Assembly (NCBI GenBank): GCA_038496445.1
Contig: JALMLS010000641.1
Span: 1-64,000, forward strand
Origin: Trichosphaerium sp. ATCC 40318
Lineage: Eukaryota > Discosea > Flabellinia > Trichosidae
Direction: 5' to 3'
DNA: 64,000 bases
Made by a program: the position numbers and the translations under genes
In this document: piece by piece, positions 11,501 through 22,393 of the stretch
Numbering within the stretch: position 1 is the stretch's first letter
Layout: every line of letters begins with the position of its first letter
The notes under the pieces: generated by a model
Database searches by the model: none
What the model was told of the DNA's origin: nothing
Seen by the model: only the letters and a program-made list of their open reading frames with translations

Positions 11501-12741
11501 GAATAATGCTAGAGATTACCTTGCATTGTCTAGTCTTGATGCTGCTCAGATATCACTCGAGAAGATATATTCTATTCTATTGAGAGAAGCAACTCATGGT
11601 AACAAGCGAACTAATATCTTCTGCCTTGATGCTGCTACAAACATCACTTATGATGCCTTGTACACCAAGTACCGCATCTACAGGGTATGAATCATTGATT
11701 GTTTTTTTTTATTTTTCTTGACCTTTTTTGAAATACCTTGTGTTTTCTTGCTTTGGTTTTTGGCTTTCTGTGTCTTATGGTTTTTTCGTAGGGCGAGTAT
11801 AGTATGGCTTTTAGTATGGCAGAGGGAACAATAAAGAAGTTAAACGATATTGACCCCACGTGCTTCTTTATGTTTCCTGCTTTTTATGCTCTTCCAGAAA
11901 TTTTTATACTTCTTTCAAAAGCTATAAGTACTGGAGCTTGGGTATTACGACGTACGTTATAAACTGCCCATTAAAATTTGAGTTCTTTGAAGGCCCGAAA
12001 TTTGCGATTCAATTTTTTTTTTGTGATAAAAGTTGTTCGTGTTTCTTTGCTTACAAGTATTTATAGCTGGTTCAGATATTAAACCTAAATTACCAAAGCT
12101 CATAAAGGCTTCTTTAGCAGCATTGAATAAGTTCAGTTCCATTTTTAAGTTTGCAGAAATGCAGTACCTCTTGTGGCAAGGTATGTTCTCATTTTTTTCT
12201 TTCCTTTTCTTTTGGTTTGTTGACACGTTACGTTTTTAGCGTTGTACTATATTAAAGTCGCAAATAAGCAATCACAAGGTGTACAGATTCTAAAGTCTTG
12301 TGTGCCCCTTTCAAATTCTCTTGGTACAGAGTATGACAAGTGTCTAGCTCAATATCACCTTAATAGCTTCGGTATTGTTCCTGATAAACGGTACGTGTCA
12401 CGTGCTTTTTTTATTTGATTTGTTGCTTACAAGGTTTATTTAGGGTGAAGGCTTGTTTATTGGTAATTGGTATAGAGCCAAGTAAGTTTATCTACGAGTC
12501 CTTGAAATATTTCAAATAGAGTTGTTTTTGGGATGGGTGTTGTAAAGTAAATGTAAATAAACACAAAGTACAGAAATACTTTAAAATTTGTGTTGGTTTC
12601 AATCCATCCACAAAAGAAGCAATAGAGTTAGCAGACTCTTACCAACAGAAAGAAGAATGTGCGCATGAAATCGCAGTACTTTCATGGAACCAAACTCGTC
12701 AAAGAGCAGAGGAGATAAGTTTATCTACGAGTCCTCGCTAA
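5514..12741 (+). CDS. ADCY10: Soluble-type adenylyl cyclase (ADCY10-like) with N-terminal beta-grasp-like domain
   Basis: A giant multi-exon gene (about 25 introns, roughly 1,900 residues) making cAMP from ATP. Order of domains: a basic, Ser/Arg-rich leader; a beta-grasp-like segment (about 6100-6360, VKLFRVRLPGG ... TLGEL); class III cyclase domain 1 with FADISGFTPLTEKL and GGDVVKFAGDALLAWW, both metal-binding Asp present; domain 2 with VSVIFVNLE, SSIGVTTGSAFCGAVG and REYALVGDIV. A P-loop NTPase follows (VVEGSPGIGKTALLK, then LIIFDNVQW as Walker B), and a long TPR-like helical tail. Domain 2 has Asn where the metal Asp would be, as in animal sAC, so it is the regulatory half. The last exon is taken as 12569-12741, ending in TAA. 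The start could be ATG 5514 or lie further upstream. Animal sAC is stimulated by bicarbonate and calcium; that is family knowledge, not seen here. Confidence 0.85.
12483..12735. repeat. 20-bp direct repeat flanking the last cyclase intron/exon
   Basis: TAAGTTTATCTACGAGTCCT occurs at 12483-12502, just inside the intron donor, and again at 12716-12735, in the last codons of the cyclase. The spacing is 233 bp. It looks like a local duplication. Confidence 0.7.
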
Positions 12742-13341
12742 CACCTCCGCTCTTGGCAAGTTCGGTTCTATGCAGAACAGAAATTTCGTGCGTGTTCAAC
12801 AATATGTAACAAGGGATACAGCAATATGTGTGGTGTTGTAAATAAGCTCTACACATAACATATGGTTGCAATAAAACGTTATACCTCGGACTCTTACGGA
12901 GGGCCGTTGACTCTCGGAGCATAAACTGAATATCTTCTCAATATTAACCGACTTTAAAATTGCAAGCTATATCGCTGCCATTGATGCACCTTTTGCGTCC
13001 CACCTACTGTAAAACCTTGGTTATGCTGAAGTAAGCGACATTTACGCTATTACAATAACACTCACCCTTTTGGTTTGTTGTTAAACGTCATATTAACGCA
13101 AGTTCTTTGGAGTAAATTTTGTTACAACCAAAATCTACTTCTACAAATAGCGTATGCACACGTGTTAGTCATTAAGTCAACACCCAACGAAGACAGTTTA
13201 CTACAACGGACCGCCATTGCTTACCACATTCGCCGTATATGAAACAGCTTCTGAATTTTTGTAAATAGCTAACGGACGAAACCCTTGAGCCACCAAGTAC
13301 AACTGAAAAAGAGGAGATAGAACTGAATCCTATAAGAAAGA
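12742..13341. other. Intergenic, cyclase to MORN copy 1
   Basis: 600 bp with only short ORFs and no family resemblance. One CACGTG lies near 13159. Nothing further is seen. Confidence 0.4.
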
Positions 13342-13895
13342 ATGGAAAAGAAAGAAAAAAAGACAACTACCAAAAAATGTTATCTATTGCACCTGCCAGT
13401 GGAGCTACATGCATGTATTATTGATTTAGACCATGATGTATACAAAAAATGGCCTATTTTAAATAAATATGCAGCAATGACTTCAAGGTTTGACTAGATT
13501 TGAAGAAACATGGTAAGTGGTCAAGAAAAAAAAGACACTTTTTGGATTGGGGTTTGTGGGATAATTTGAGGACAGAGTGTTGGTTTTTACATGACAAACT
13601 TGATGGTGAGTGCAAACTTTGGAAAAACGGTGTTTTGATTTACACGCGTCAGTACATCAATGGCAGATTACATGGTGATTACAAGTCTTGGTGCTGTTTT
13701 GGACAATTGCTTAAGCATTTTCAGTACGTCAACGATCTATTAGAAGGAGAATACAAGGAGTGGTATTATACAGGTCAACTATCGATTCAGTGTTATTATG
13801 TTGCTGGTGTTATTCACGGAGAGTACAAGAAATGGCGTATAGACGGTACATTAGTGGAACAATGTAAATATGTGTACGGCGAAAAAGAGAAATAA
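13342..13895 (+). pseudogene. YwqK/MORN-like repeat protein with F-box-like leader, copy 1, frameshifted
   Basis: ATG 13342 opens MEKKEKKTTTKKCYLLHLPVELH, then KKWPILNKYAAMTSRFD and an in-frame TAG at 13495-13497. The reading continues two bases out of phase at 13500 as LKKHGKWSRKKRHFLDW, followed by about five 20-24-residue repeats of the type DKLDGECKLWKNG / GRLHGDYKSW / DLLEGEYKEWYYTGQL. Copies at 17.4-18.0 kb and 32.8-33.9 kb have the uninterrupted junction RFDEELNKHGKW or RYNSELEKKGKW. The break here is therefore a 1-nt deletion plus stop, and no GT-AG intron repairs it. The repeats resemble bacterial YwqK 'antitoxin'-like and giant-virus MORN-like proteins. Function is unknown. It is either a pseudogene or an assembly error. 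Confidence 0.7.
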
Positions 13896-14593
13896 TAATT
13901 GTCACACACGTGAAATACCATTAGATTAACGTTTGTGTAAAATTTTACGTAAAAATGACCTTTTTCTTGAATTCACAGGCTTGCCTTACAGCGTTTAATC
14001 GATGGTTAGTAGTAAATTCGATACAGATAACCAGGGAGGCTCTTTAGTAGCAAGAACTTTCGCAAAACTGAAGTAACGTGATTCTTACTTTTTTATGAAC
14101 TAAAGACAATATAACGAACTGCGAGTGAACCTGCAGTACTGCAACCCAAAATGTCCTACTTTCATGTCTAGCAGTGGATGTTGCGAAGGTTGGGACACAT
14201 ACGACTAATAAGTTTGACTTTCATGTTTCATTTAACCGCCAGTTAGCGCGGTTTTTTTCTTTACAGTGCTTTCTTCTTCCTCACCGGCTTGTGTAACTCT
14301 AAGATATCAAGTAGGGTATATAGCAGTGCAACTCGTTTTCTTTTGATTTTCGCTTGTTGATTGCCTAAAATAGTACAATGTCCTAAGATGTCTCGGTGAT
14401 GCACGTCACTACGTATTATTACTTCAAAAATTGAGAAGTGCAACCTGGGTGATAGTACACCGCAATAAAAACCCAAAAGTCACGGAAATTCATTATCGAT
14501 ATTGGTAACGATCAGCTGCTTTCTGGCTGCTTTTACATGTATCAGACGATTGCCTAGCGTCAAAATAGCTGTTTAATTGTATTTGTGTTGAAA
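13896..14593. other. Intergenic, MORN copy 1 to BRCT/PARP-regulatory gene
   Basis: 698 bp. CACGTG occurs near 13908. A minus-strand ORF (14261-14476) has no recognisable similarity and was not accepted. Otherwise nothing is seen. Confidence 0.35.
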
Positions 14594-17101
14594 ATGCCTC
14601 AAAAAGGGAAAAAAAAGGGTGGATCTAAGAAGCCATGCGAAGGTACATAATTTTTGATGGTTGTTTGGTACAATCTGTATTTAAATTGTTTTTTTTTTTT
14701 TACACAGGTTTTGTATTCTGCCTCAGCGGTGTTCTATCTGAAACAAAAGCGCTACTGACGAACAAAATCACTCGTAACGGTGGTAAGTAGGAAAAACCTT
14801 TCAAAATACTATCATCAACTCTACAATGTATTCTCTGTTATCCAGTGAGTTCTAACGTCTGGTTTTTTTTTTTTGAAACAGGCGTAGTAAAAAAACACCT
14901 ATCAAGTGCAGTAAATATACTCATATCAACAGAAGACGAGGTTAGTCTACAAAGTAACAAAGTAGAAAAGGCAAAGCTGCTCTCTGTACCAATTGTTCAC
15001 GAAGACTATCTTTTCGAGCTACTCGCTAGAGAAAAGCCTTACCTTGAGGATTTTTTACTTTACGACGAGGAATATGAAGAATATGAAGAATATGAGGAAT
15101 ATAAGCAGCGAGAGCACGTGCCAAAACCGAAAAAAAAAGTTACAACGAAGAAACCCACCAAAAATTACGCAAGTACACGGAGGGGAGTTAAAAGAAAATT
15201 AGATGATAGTCGTACGTGCGAAGCCATTCTAGACGAGATTTATCAAGAGCGCAAGGTGATTTAACTTTTTTTTTTTTCGATTTTTTGCTTTCAACGGCTA
15301 AAACCTTTTTCTTTGTACTGACTCTACAAAAAAAAGGGTAAAAACCGTAAAACTATTTTAACGAGGTTATCTGGAGAGTTTTATACAGCTATTCCTCTTA
15401 AACTTGGTCGAAGTAAGGCATTGTCTAGCGCTTCTGTAAAATCAACAAGGAAAGGGAAGAGTGAATTGGTTCAGCTTGTTAATGATGTCGTTAACGTATG
15501 TTTTTCGGTTTTGGGTTTTATTTTTTTTTTGGCTACTTGCCGGCCATTCTACAACGTTTTACAAAAAGTCAGGTAAACTCCTGTGAAAGAGGAGATGCAC
15601 CATATGCGGAAGAATTAGATGCTAAATACAAGGCTCTTGGTGATGAAATCAAACACGTAATATTTTTTTCCGCCTTGGCGTTACGTGACGTTTTGTACTG
15701 ATTTTTTTTCCCTTTCAATAGCTTAAGCGTAACAGCGCTGAATGGAAAAAAGTTATGACCCAGTTGGTATTGATGCAAGACCAAGACAAAAAAAATACAA
15801 TATCTAGGCCCTCTATGGTATCAATAACTGTACGACAGGATATTTAAGAAGTAATCAAGATCTAAAAGCGAGATAGTGTCCTGGATTGGGTAAGAAGGCT
15901 CATTTGTGTGTAGAAGCGGAGAGATGCTTAAGATGCGGTATTGAGCTCCATAAGGATCCAGGATTTGCAGAAAAGAGTTGGTACGTTTACTCTTATGGAA
16001 AAAGCCCAGGTGGACTCACATTAACGAATTCGTTAGGCTACGCATTGTTTACGAGGCTGTAAAGTGTCTTCATAATGAGCGGCAACCCCACTCCAAGTTC
16101 TTCCATTACAAGCGAGATATATGTAGTTATATAGATAAACACTGGAGTGCTCTGTGTCCACAAAAGAAACGTACGTGCACTGTTTAAACTAACACGTAGT
16201 AAAATTTGGCTACGTAGTTGAGCAAAACGCGCTTTATTGTGATTCTTACTGTATTTAGGGACGTCCACTTGGAATAATACGGTGTCTGCTGTTATTACAA
16301 CTCATAGAGGCATATTTCAGTCAAATCAGAAACAATCAGGATTTTGGACGCTAAGGCCAACTTCTGAGGATGATCTTTATGACACAGTTGGTTCAGAGTC
16401 CCCGAATAATCACGAAGTTCATTCGCTTGCTTCACCACAAAAACTGCACTCACCAAAGAGAAAATCGCAGGGTACGCGTTTTTTCATGTCTCACTTGAGG
16501 AAAAGACCGGTTCACAACAGTTTGTCCTGAACCTTTCTGAAAAAAAGCTTGTTACTGACTTATTCTGACTTTTTTTCTTTTTCAAAAAGATATGTACTAC
16601 GATGAGTTTTGTGAAGAAGATTTGGTTGTATCACCTCCTCAACCTTTACGTAAGAGAAGAAGGTATAAAGAAACACCAGATATATGGTTACGATCAACAC
16701 CACAAAAGAGAAAATCAAAAAACCCGAAAACAATTGAGATAGTCGTACCTGAATACTTGTATGAGAAGGCAATGAAAGATATGGAAAATATACGTACAAT
16801 ACCTGATGATATATTGGTACCAACTTGGAGACCAGTCAAATGCTACAGGAGCGAGTGCTCAAAACTTTTAAAAAAAAAAGAATTCATGAAAAAACAAAAA
16901 ATGGATATTGATCGCTTTGATCCTCTTGAAGACTTCTATAGCTTTTGTCCACAAGAAGAAAATATGTATGATAGTGATGGTAATATAGTACAAGAGAAGA
17001 GAGAACGTTTTGAAGATGAGTTTTATCATAAATTGCATTCTCCTTATGAACAATGGGAAAGAAGGAACCTAAGGCCCAAAAGAGAGGAGATACGGTTTTA
17101 G
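14594..17101 (+). CDS. BRCT + PARP regulatory (helical) domain + ASH2-type winged helix, no ART domain
   Basis: ATG 14594 starts MPQKGKKKGGSKKP. Joined exons give: a BRCT domain (FVFCLSGVLSETKALLTNKI ... AVNILIST ... VPIVHEDYLFELL); an acidic EEYEEYEEYEEY run and a basic linker; a PARP regulatory-type helical segment (LSGEFYTAIPLKLG ... ELVQLVNDVV ... AEELDAKYKALGDEIKHL). Next come a Cys/His cluster (CPGLGKKAHLC ... CLRCG), an ASH2L-like winged helix (FFHYKRDICSYIDKHWSALC, WNNTVSAVITTHRGIF), and a basic tail with IPDDILVPTWRPV, which faintly recalls PEHE domains. The regulatory helices normally sit on a PARP catalytic domain. None is present before the TAG at 17099-17101. The protein is probably nuclear, binding DNA breaks or chromatin. 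Each domain match is by eye; BRCT and regulatory domain are the firmest. Confidence 0.7.
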
Positions 17102-17383
17102 ACAAAAACTGATAAACATTGATCAATAAAAAAAAAAGCAAAAGAAAATCGAAACAATAAAAATACCAAACCCTTGTACACTAATAACAGACTTGCAATT
17201 TGATTTATACACTGGAAATGTTGTTTTTTTTTAGTAGTAGACTACTCTTGAAAGTACAACACATTGCAGCCCATTGTGAGCAAGCTTACGCTAATCCATC
17301 GTGCTTTTTGCAGAAGGTACTTCAATCATTGTTTAAGTTATTTTTGTACATCTTGAAATCTGTTTGTTTTAAACGTTGCTAGC

Positions 17384-18011
17384 TTACAAGCAAATACATG
17401 ACATTGAGCATTGTTCATAGTGGTCACTCGCTGGTTCTTCTTCTTTCTCATAGATGTAAAAACCTTGTGCTTTAAATTGACCATCAATACCCCACTGTTG
17501 AAACACACCATCCATAACGTCATTGGTGTAATTACCTTTCTTTGCAATTTGACCATTCGGGAAAAACTGCCTAAACTCACCCTCTAGTTTGCCTCTCTTA
17601 TAGTTCTTAGATAAAACTAAACGGCCTTCATCATACGCCTTGTACTCTCCATCTAGATTACCATCGACATAATTCAAAGTAAAAGATAGGATATTATTTA
17701 CGTATATCCTTTTTTCTCCATGAAGTTGGCCATGCTTCCAGCTCTCTTCATATCGCCAATTTCTTTTCCATTTGTTTATCCGCTTGCGTATCCACTTGCC
17801 ATGTTTGTTTAACTCTTCATCAAACCTCGTTGTTATTGCTGTATGTTTTGATAACAAAGGCCACTTTACTTGTACTTCAAAGTCAATGTCTATCATATCG
17901 AGATGAAGTTCCACAGGAAGACGAAGAAGTTGACAATCTGATTTTGGTTGTGGCTATTTTATATGAAACGAAGCTAATTGGCTTATTATGTACCTCATTT
18001 ATTAGTTCCAT
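17384..18011 (-). CDS. YwqK/MORN-like repeat protein with F-box-like leader, copy 2, intact
   Basis: Exon 1 (18011-17994, MELINE) joins exon 2 at 17953 after a 40-nt intron in phase 0. The leader DCQLLRLPVELHLDMIDIDF followed by KWPLLSKHTAITTRFDEELNKHGKW is F-box-like: a short Leu-Pro helix, then W-P. Five MORN/YwqK-type repeats follow (GQLHGEKRIYVNN, GNLDGEYKAYDEG, GKLEGEFRQFFPNGQI, DVMDGVFQQWGIDGQ), with a C-terminal EKEEEPASDHYE tail. F-box plus repeat proteins usually bring targets to SCF ubiquitin ligases. YwqK-type repeats have no proven function. This is the only one of three copies here that reads through without a frameshift. Confidence 0.7.
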
Positions 18012-18385
18012 TGATAAAGTTTTAGCCTTTGTACTGTATTTACAATAATGTGCCACGCGTACTAAAATTGAACTGAAATTGTATGGACAATAATCACGTG
18101 CCTTTTTGTTGCTTTTTTCGTACGTGCTGAATTAATAAGAACGACTTAAGTGTAAACGACCATAAGCTAAGATCGTGCGGAACGGCAGTACCTCACTTTA
18201 ACGGTTTTAAACAATTTGGCCGATGATAAACGTGTGTACTGTACGTTTCGAAATATTATTCTATTCAAAAGATGGCCTTTATTGTCGCAAAAGTCCACAC
18301 ATAAACACTGACAAGGTGTTTAGACGTTAATATAAATTAAAAAAACGCCAAGGAACTTCACTAAACGAAAAGATGATTTGTAATA
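18012..18385. promoter_or_regulatory. Divergent intergenic region, MORN copy 2 / 7TM gene
   Basis: 374 bp with CACGTG near 18093 and no ORF of note. It presumably carries both promoters. Confidence 0.35.
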
Positions 18386-19599
18386 ATGCAGGAAGACTTA
18401 ATTCAACTGGAGGTTGCGTATGCTTACAATTTTTTACAGGCACGTGCTTCTTTTTTTTTCTCAGTTATTTGACAAAAAAAAAGGGACTCAGTGTGAGAAC
18501 AATTTAGCGGATGTCTTGGGACCGCATACTATGATGTATTTTCAAATAGTGGGCGCAATACTGTGGGGCAGTCTATTGTTTATGTTGGTTCCAATGATTA
18601 TCATTCAAAGACCTCGTTGTCAGTATATTAGTGGACTTCAGTTCAGCTCTATTTTCGCAGCAATTGCTGGTAAGTATCTAAGTCCTTTCACTGTTTCTCT
18701 GATAAGCTAGTACGTTTGGTATGGCTTGGGATAGATCCATACTCGCAAAGAGGTGTCATGCCACCAATAATAGATGCTGTACTACAGGCTATGGGCGTAT
18801 CACTCGTGTACGCTATCGTTCTTGTTGATACCGAATCCAACTTTTACAACTAGGTTTGCTGCTTGGCTTCTCATGATGGCCCAGTTCTCTAGTGCCTTAT
18901 ATATACTATACGATTACAAGTTTAAAATATTTAAAGTACTCAGAACGCTATTGATGGGTTTATGCCTGATCATAGCTGGGACAGAAATAACGATCTATGT
19001 GCTTCATGTTACTGCTACCCAAGATACTTTCTTGTGGGGAATCGATTACGGTATTGTTGCCTTTTTTATAGGAGCATGTTTACTTCTTGGCGCAGCAATA
19101 GGAGCTAAAGTACTTCGGATTCCACGTAATTTTAGAAAATCAGCTCAAGTAACTGGTATTTTACAGAGGGTAAGAATCCTTCTTATTTTTTTCCGTTTTT
19201 TTTTACCTACTAAAAGTGTTAAGGTAAATTTAGTGTAACCTTACTTAAATGTCTATGAATTTTGTTGAGTTTGTGTTTTTATTATTCTCATGGGTGTTAA
19301 CTTATTCGTGTATTAAGGTGTGGACATTTTTACTTCTTGGTGGCGTGATGGCAACGATTGAAATAATTTCTGTCATTTTACTTGCAGAAAGAGCAAACCT
19401 TGGTATTTTCTCTTCTCAAGGACTTAAAGAAGATACAAGAGCGAAGTTTATAATGCAATGTATTATAAGATCGGTAGAATGGGCTTTATGCGCATTGATA
19501 GCTTTATTGAAGTTTTGGAGACTTAAGAAAACAAGATCACATCAAAATGTTGATAACTATCATTCAATATATACAGACCACACCACACTAAGCCAATGA
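18386..19599 (+). CDS. Seven-helix membrane protein (GPR137/THH1-TOM3-like?)
   Basis: MQEDLIQLE joins LFDKKKGTQCENN after an intron beginning GTTGCG. Later introns (GTAAGT near 18670, GTACGC near 18808, GTAAGA near 19170) keep one frame to TGA 19597-19599. Seven hydrophobic spans can be counted: MMYFQIVGAILWGSLLFMLV; GLQFSSIFAAIAG; LQAMGVSLVFAAWLLMMA; LLMGLCLIIAGTEITIYVL; IVAFFIGACLLLGAAIGA; FLLLGGVMATIEIISVILLA; SVEWALCALIALLKFW. Between spans 2 and 3 is RLVWLGIDPYSQRG, reminiscent of the R..WL..DP segment in GPR137/THH1-TOM3-type 7TM proteins. That is a weak resemblance. A receptor or membrane organiser is possible; no ligand can be named. It is convergent, 62 bp apart, with the NIT-domain receptor. 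Confidence 0.5.
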
Positions 19600-19661
19600 A
19601 TGCCTTCTAAATACAATTGTTTTCCTTTGTACATTATTACTGTTACGTTAGTTTTCCTACT

Positions 19662-21716
19662 CTATAGGGACTCATCTTCATCTACATCTCCTGGTTTTGT
19701 GTTATGTACAAGACTTGCAAGTTGTTGTGCTTTTACTGCAGCTGCCGCTTTTTTCTTTTTTTTCATTTCCTTCTTGTTCTTTCTTGCTTTTTTCTTTGAT
19801 GTTACAGTATCTGTGGTACCTATTGCGCTTGGTGGTCTAATACAAGGCCCAGATGCATGTGATTCTACAAGGGAAGACTCTTCAGTTTCTTGTGAGTCTT
19901 CATCTTCCTCTTCTGACATTTCTAGAATGAAAGAATTGTGGTCTTTTACCGCTGTTTTTATGATATCGTCATTAGCCAAAACCTCAGTAGAGCTACCTCC
20001 CGTTGTCACAACGCGGTTTGTGCTGCTAGCTCTAAAAAACGTAGTCAGGTATTTGCTACTCTCACTTTTTTCTTACTTTTTTGCTTGTCCTTCCAAAGTC
20101 CAGAAAAGGCGAAGTACTGGCCACGCAAGGTATATAAGCACGACACATGCTGTGAATTCTAAAACAAGGCCTGTAAAAGCGAGAATAAAAGCGAATGTGT
20201 TGTATATTAGCTGAGCTTTAATCAACGCTTCATGTCTTTCACTAAATAACGTCATCAATGCAACGAACAGAAGTGACAATTTTCGTACAATAAAAGCTCT
20301 AGAAGAGGATCCTTTGCGCTTAGAACTTGAGTCATATTTCCAAACCAATGTACAGCATTGACAGTCAAAGAATTATTTATACCAATACTCTTTGCGGACT
20401 AAGACAGTTAGCCAAAAGTATTTGGCAAAAAAAATAAAAATCCTTGCATCAAGTGCAATTTGTCTCCACTCATCAGTCTTATTCAAGGCAATAACAACAT
20501 CAGGCTTTGCCTGAATGCAAATAGAAGGGTTAGATAATGTATTTGAGAGACTAGGTGTTTAATCGTACGAGTAATTCTTTGCTAAACTGACGTTCGTCTT
20601 CTTTAAGCAAAATATCCATTTCGTGTCGATGTTCTTCTTTCAAAACAAGAACCCTCAATAGATTATTATATTCCTCCCTATCTCGGAAATAACCTAATGC
20701 GACTATGAGAACACAAGATCACAACGTTCAAAAAAAACAACGTACCTTGCTGAAATACCAAACTGAGAGCACCACGTTCGTACGCTGTGTATTCATTCAA
20801 CTGAAACAAAAAAATCAAAACAACTCATGTGACATTATTGTATTTTTCAAGCTGCGGTAGGTTGTTTTGATGTTAAAAGAGCGAACGTACTAAGTTGAAG
20901 CGAACAATAGCCAATAATTGACGACTGGATTGCTCAATGTCCGTGAAGCTCTCACGGAGACCAAAATCAAACAGCTGTCTGTTTAAATCCGTGTAGTAAG
21001 CAAGCGAATTAGTACCCGATACTTCCAGATCAGAGATCTATGCAGTAGGTAAGATTTTGAAAGGCATCTGTGCGTGTGTGTACGCAAAATCCGCAATGAA
21101 TCCATACCTTTATTCTATACGCATTGAGCGTTTCTAGGGACTCTAATGCTTTATCCAAGATAGCATACTTGATAGGGACGCTATCACGGTCTTTTCGGAG
21201 TCTGTACACTTGATCGTCCACCGTTCTCCTTGCAGTAACTAAAACAGGGTATTAGTTAAAAAAGAAGAGTTGTAGACTTGAGTACTCAATTCGGATTTTG
21301 ATACGGTGCCATTACTCGCAATGAATAAGGAGCTAAGACCTCTTTCTACCCCGATAGCAGCAGTGACATCGACTGTATCGCTTATGAGTTTCTCCCTGCT
21401 TCGATAAACGCTCACGTTGTAGATATCCGCCGTGATTGTCAAAAAAAAGTAAAAGAAGATAACTGCGCTTGCAATACCTAAAACAGACCAAAATTAGTTA
21501 GAAAGAATAACAACACCATATAGCTTTGCAATTAAATAGGTTAAAGCGTTATAGCTTTCCATTCTATAAAAACAAAATCTAGGCGCGGAAAAACAAATAG
21601 ACCGTACCTACAAGCGCCCGAAATATTCCTGAGCGTAGACGTGTCCTTACAGCGCGTTGACTCTTATTCCTTGCTGGTATACATCCACATAATAGGTTGC
21701 ATTGATAGAGTACCAT
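19662..21716 (-). CDS. NIT-domain (nitrate/nitrite-sensing-like) membrane receptor
   Basis: The start MVLYQCNLLCGCIPARNK lies at 21716. An N-terminal helix (IASAVIFFYFFLTITADIY) is followed by an extracytosolic all-helical domain with both NIT hallmarks: AAIGVERGLSSLFIASNG early, and YTAYERGALSLVFQQG with FRDREEYNNLLRVLVLKEEH later, then W..IALDAR. A second TM helix (NTFAFILAFTGLVLEFTACVVLIYL) leads to an acidic tail and a Lys-rich end (KKKKKAAAAVKAQQ) before DEDESL. NIT domains bind nitrate or nitrite in bacterial regulators and occur in some eukaryotic receptor cyclases. No kinase or cyclase domain follows here, so output must go through the tail or a partner. Introns are 40-130 nt. Exon joins near 20350-20450 are uncertain. 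Confidence 0.65.
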
Positions 21717-22393
21717 TATTACTTACTCTGATTGTTAAAACGACTATCTGAAGGTTTATTGATGAGTTGTTGTAAAAGAGGTATTTAAAGCGAAAAAATG
21801 ACTAGTTTTAGGTTGCTTTATCTTGTGCAGCATTGTAGTATACTAAATAAAATAATCAACATGCTATGGAGATAAAAAAACAAGACGTATATAGAATAAA
21901 AGGTTTTGATTATCTAAATAAGGCATGTCAATATAAAAAAAAGTCAGAAGTTCGAATAAATCAGTTTTTTGTTTGGTTTATTTTTAAACTCTTGTTTAGT
22001 TCTCTCTTAACGTACCCGTTTCCAATGACGATAACGTTGATCAAGAAAAAGGCTGTTAAAGTAAAGAAAAGCAATCGGTTGGTTTGTGGTTGAAACATCA
22101 AACATCTACCAGTGCTGTGTAACTACTTTCTGAGCGTTACCGCCTGCGAAACGTTAGTACGACTGTTTATATTGTAGACTGAGGTCACCAAGTGACTGGC
22201 ACGTACTGCATTCCGTTACCATCTGACGTGATCTAATGTCATGATGCAGCTGAGTCTATCCTTAAATAGAAGGCTACAGTATTTTCTATAGTTTCCTTAT
22301 CTTGTGATGATGATAATTAAATAATATCTCTTTATTACATAAAGCTAACAGCGTCGTGCGGCTCTTTCAACAGAATAAACAAAAAAAATTGTT
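21717..22393. other. Intergenic, NIT receptor to PARP-finger gene
   Basis: 677 bp, AT-rich with short chance ORFs (for example 21866-22093, Lys/Phe-rich). No gene was accepted. The left part is the NIT gene's upstream region. Confidence 0.35.

Noticed and set aside
19600-20214. 204-codon plus-strand ORF
   Set aside because: It is the complement of the NIT receptor's tail and second TM helix; its Ser/Phe-rich composition is a shadow.
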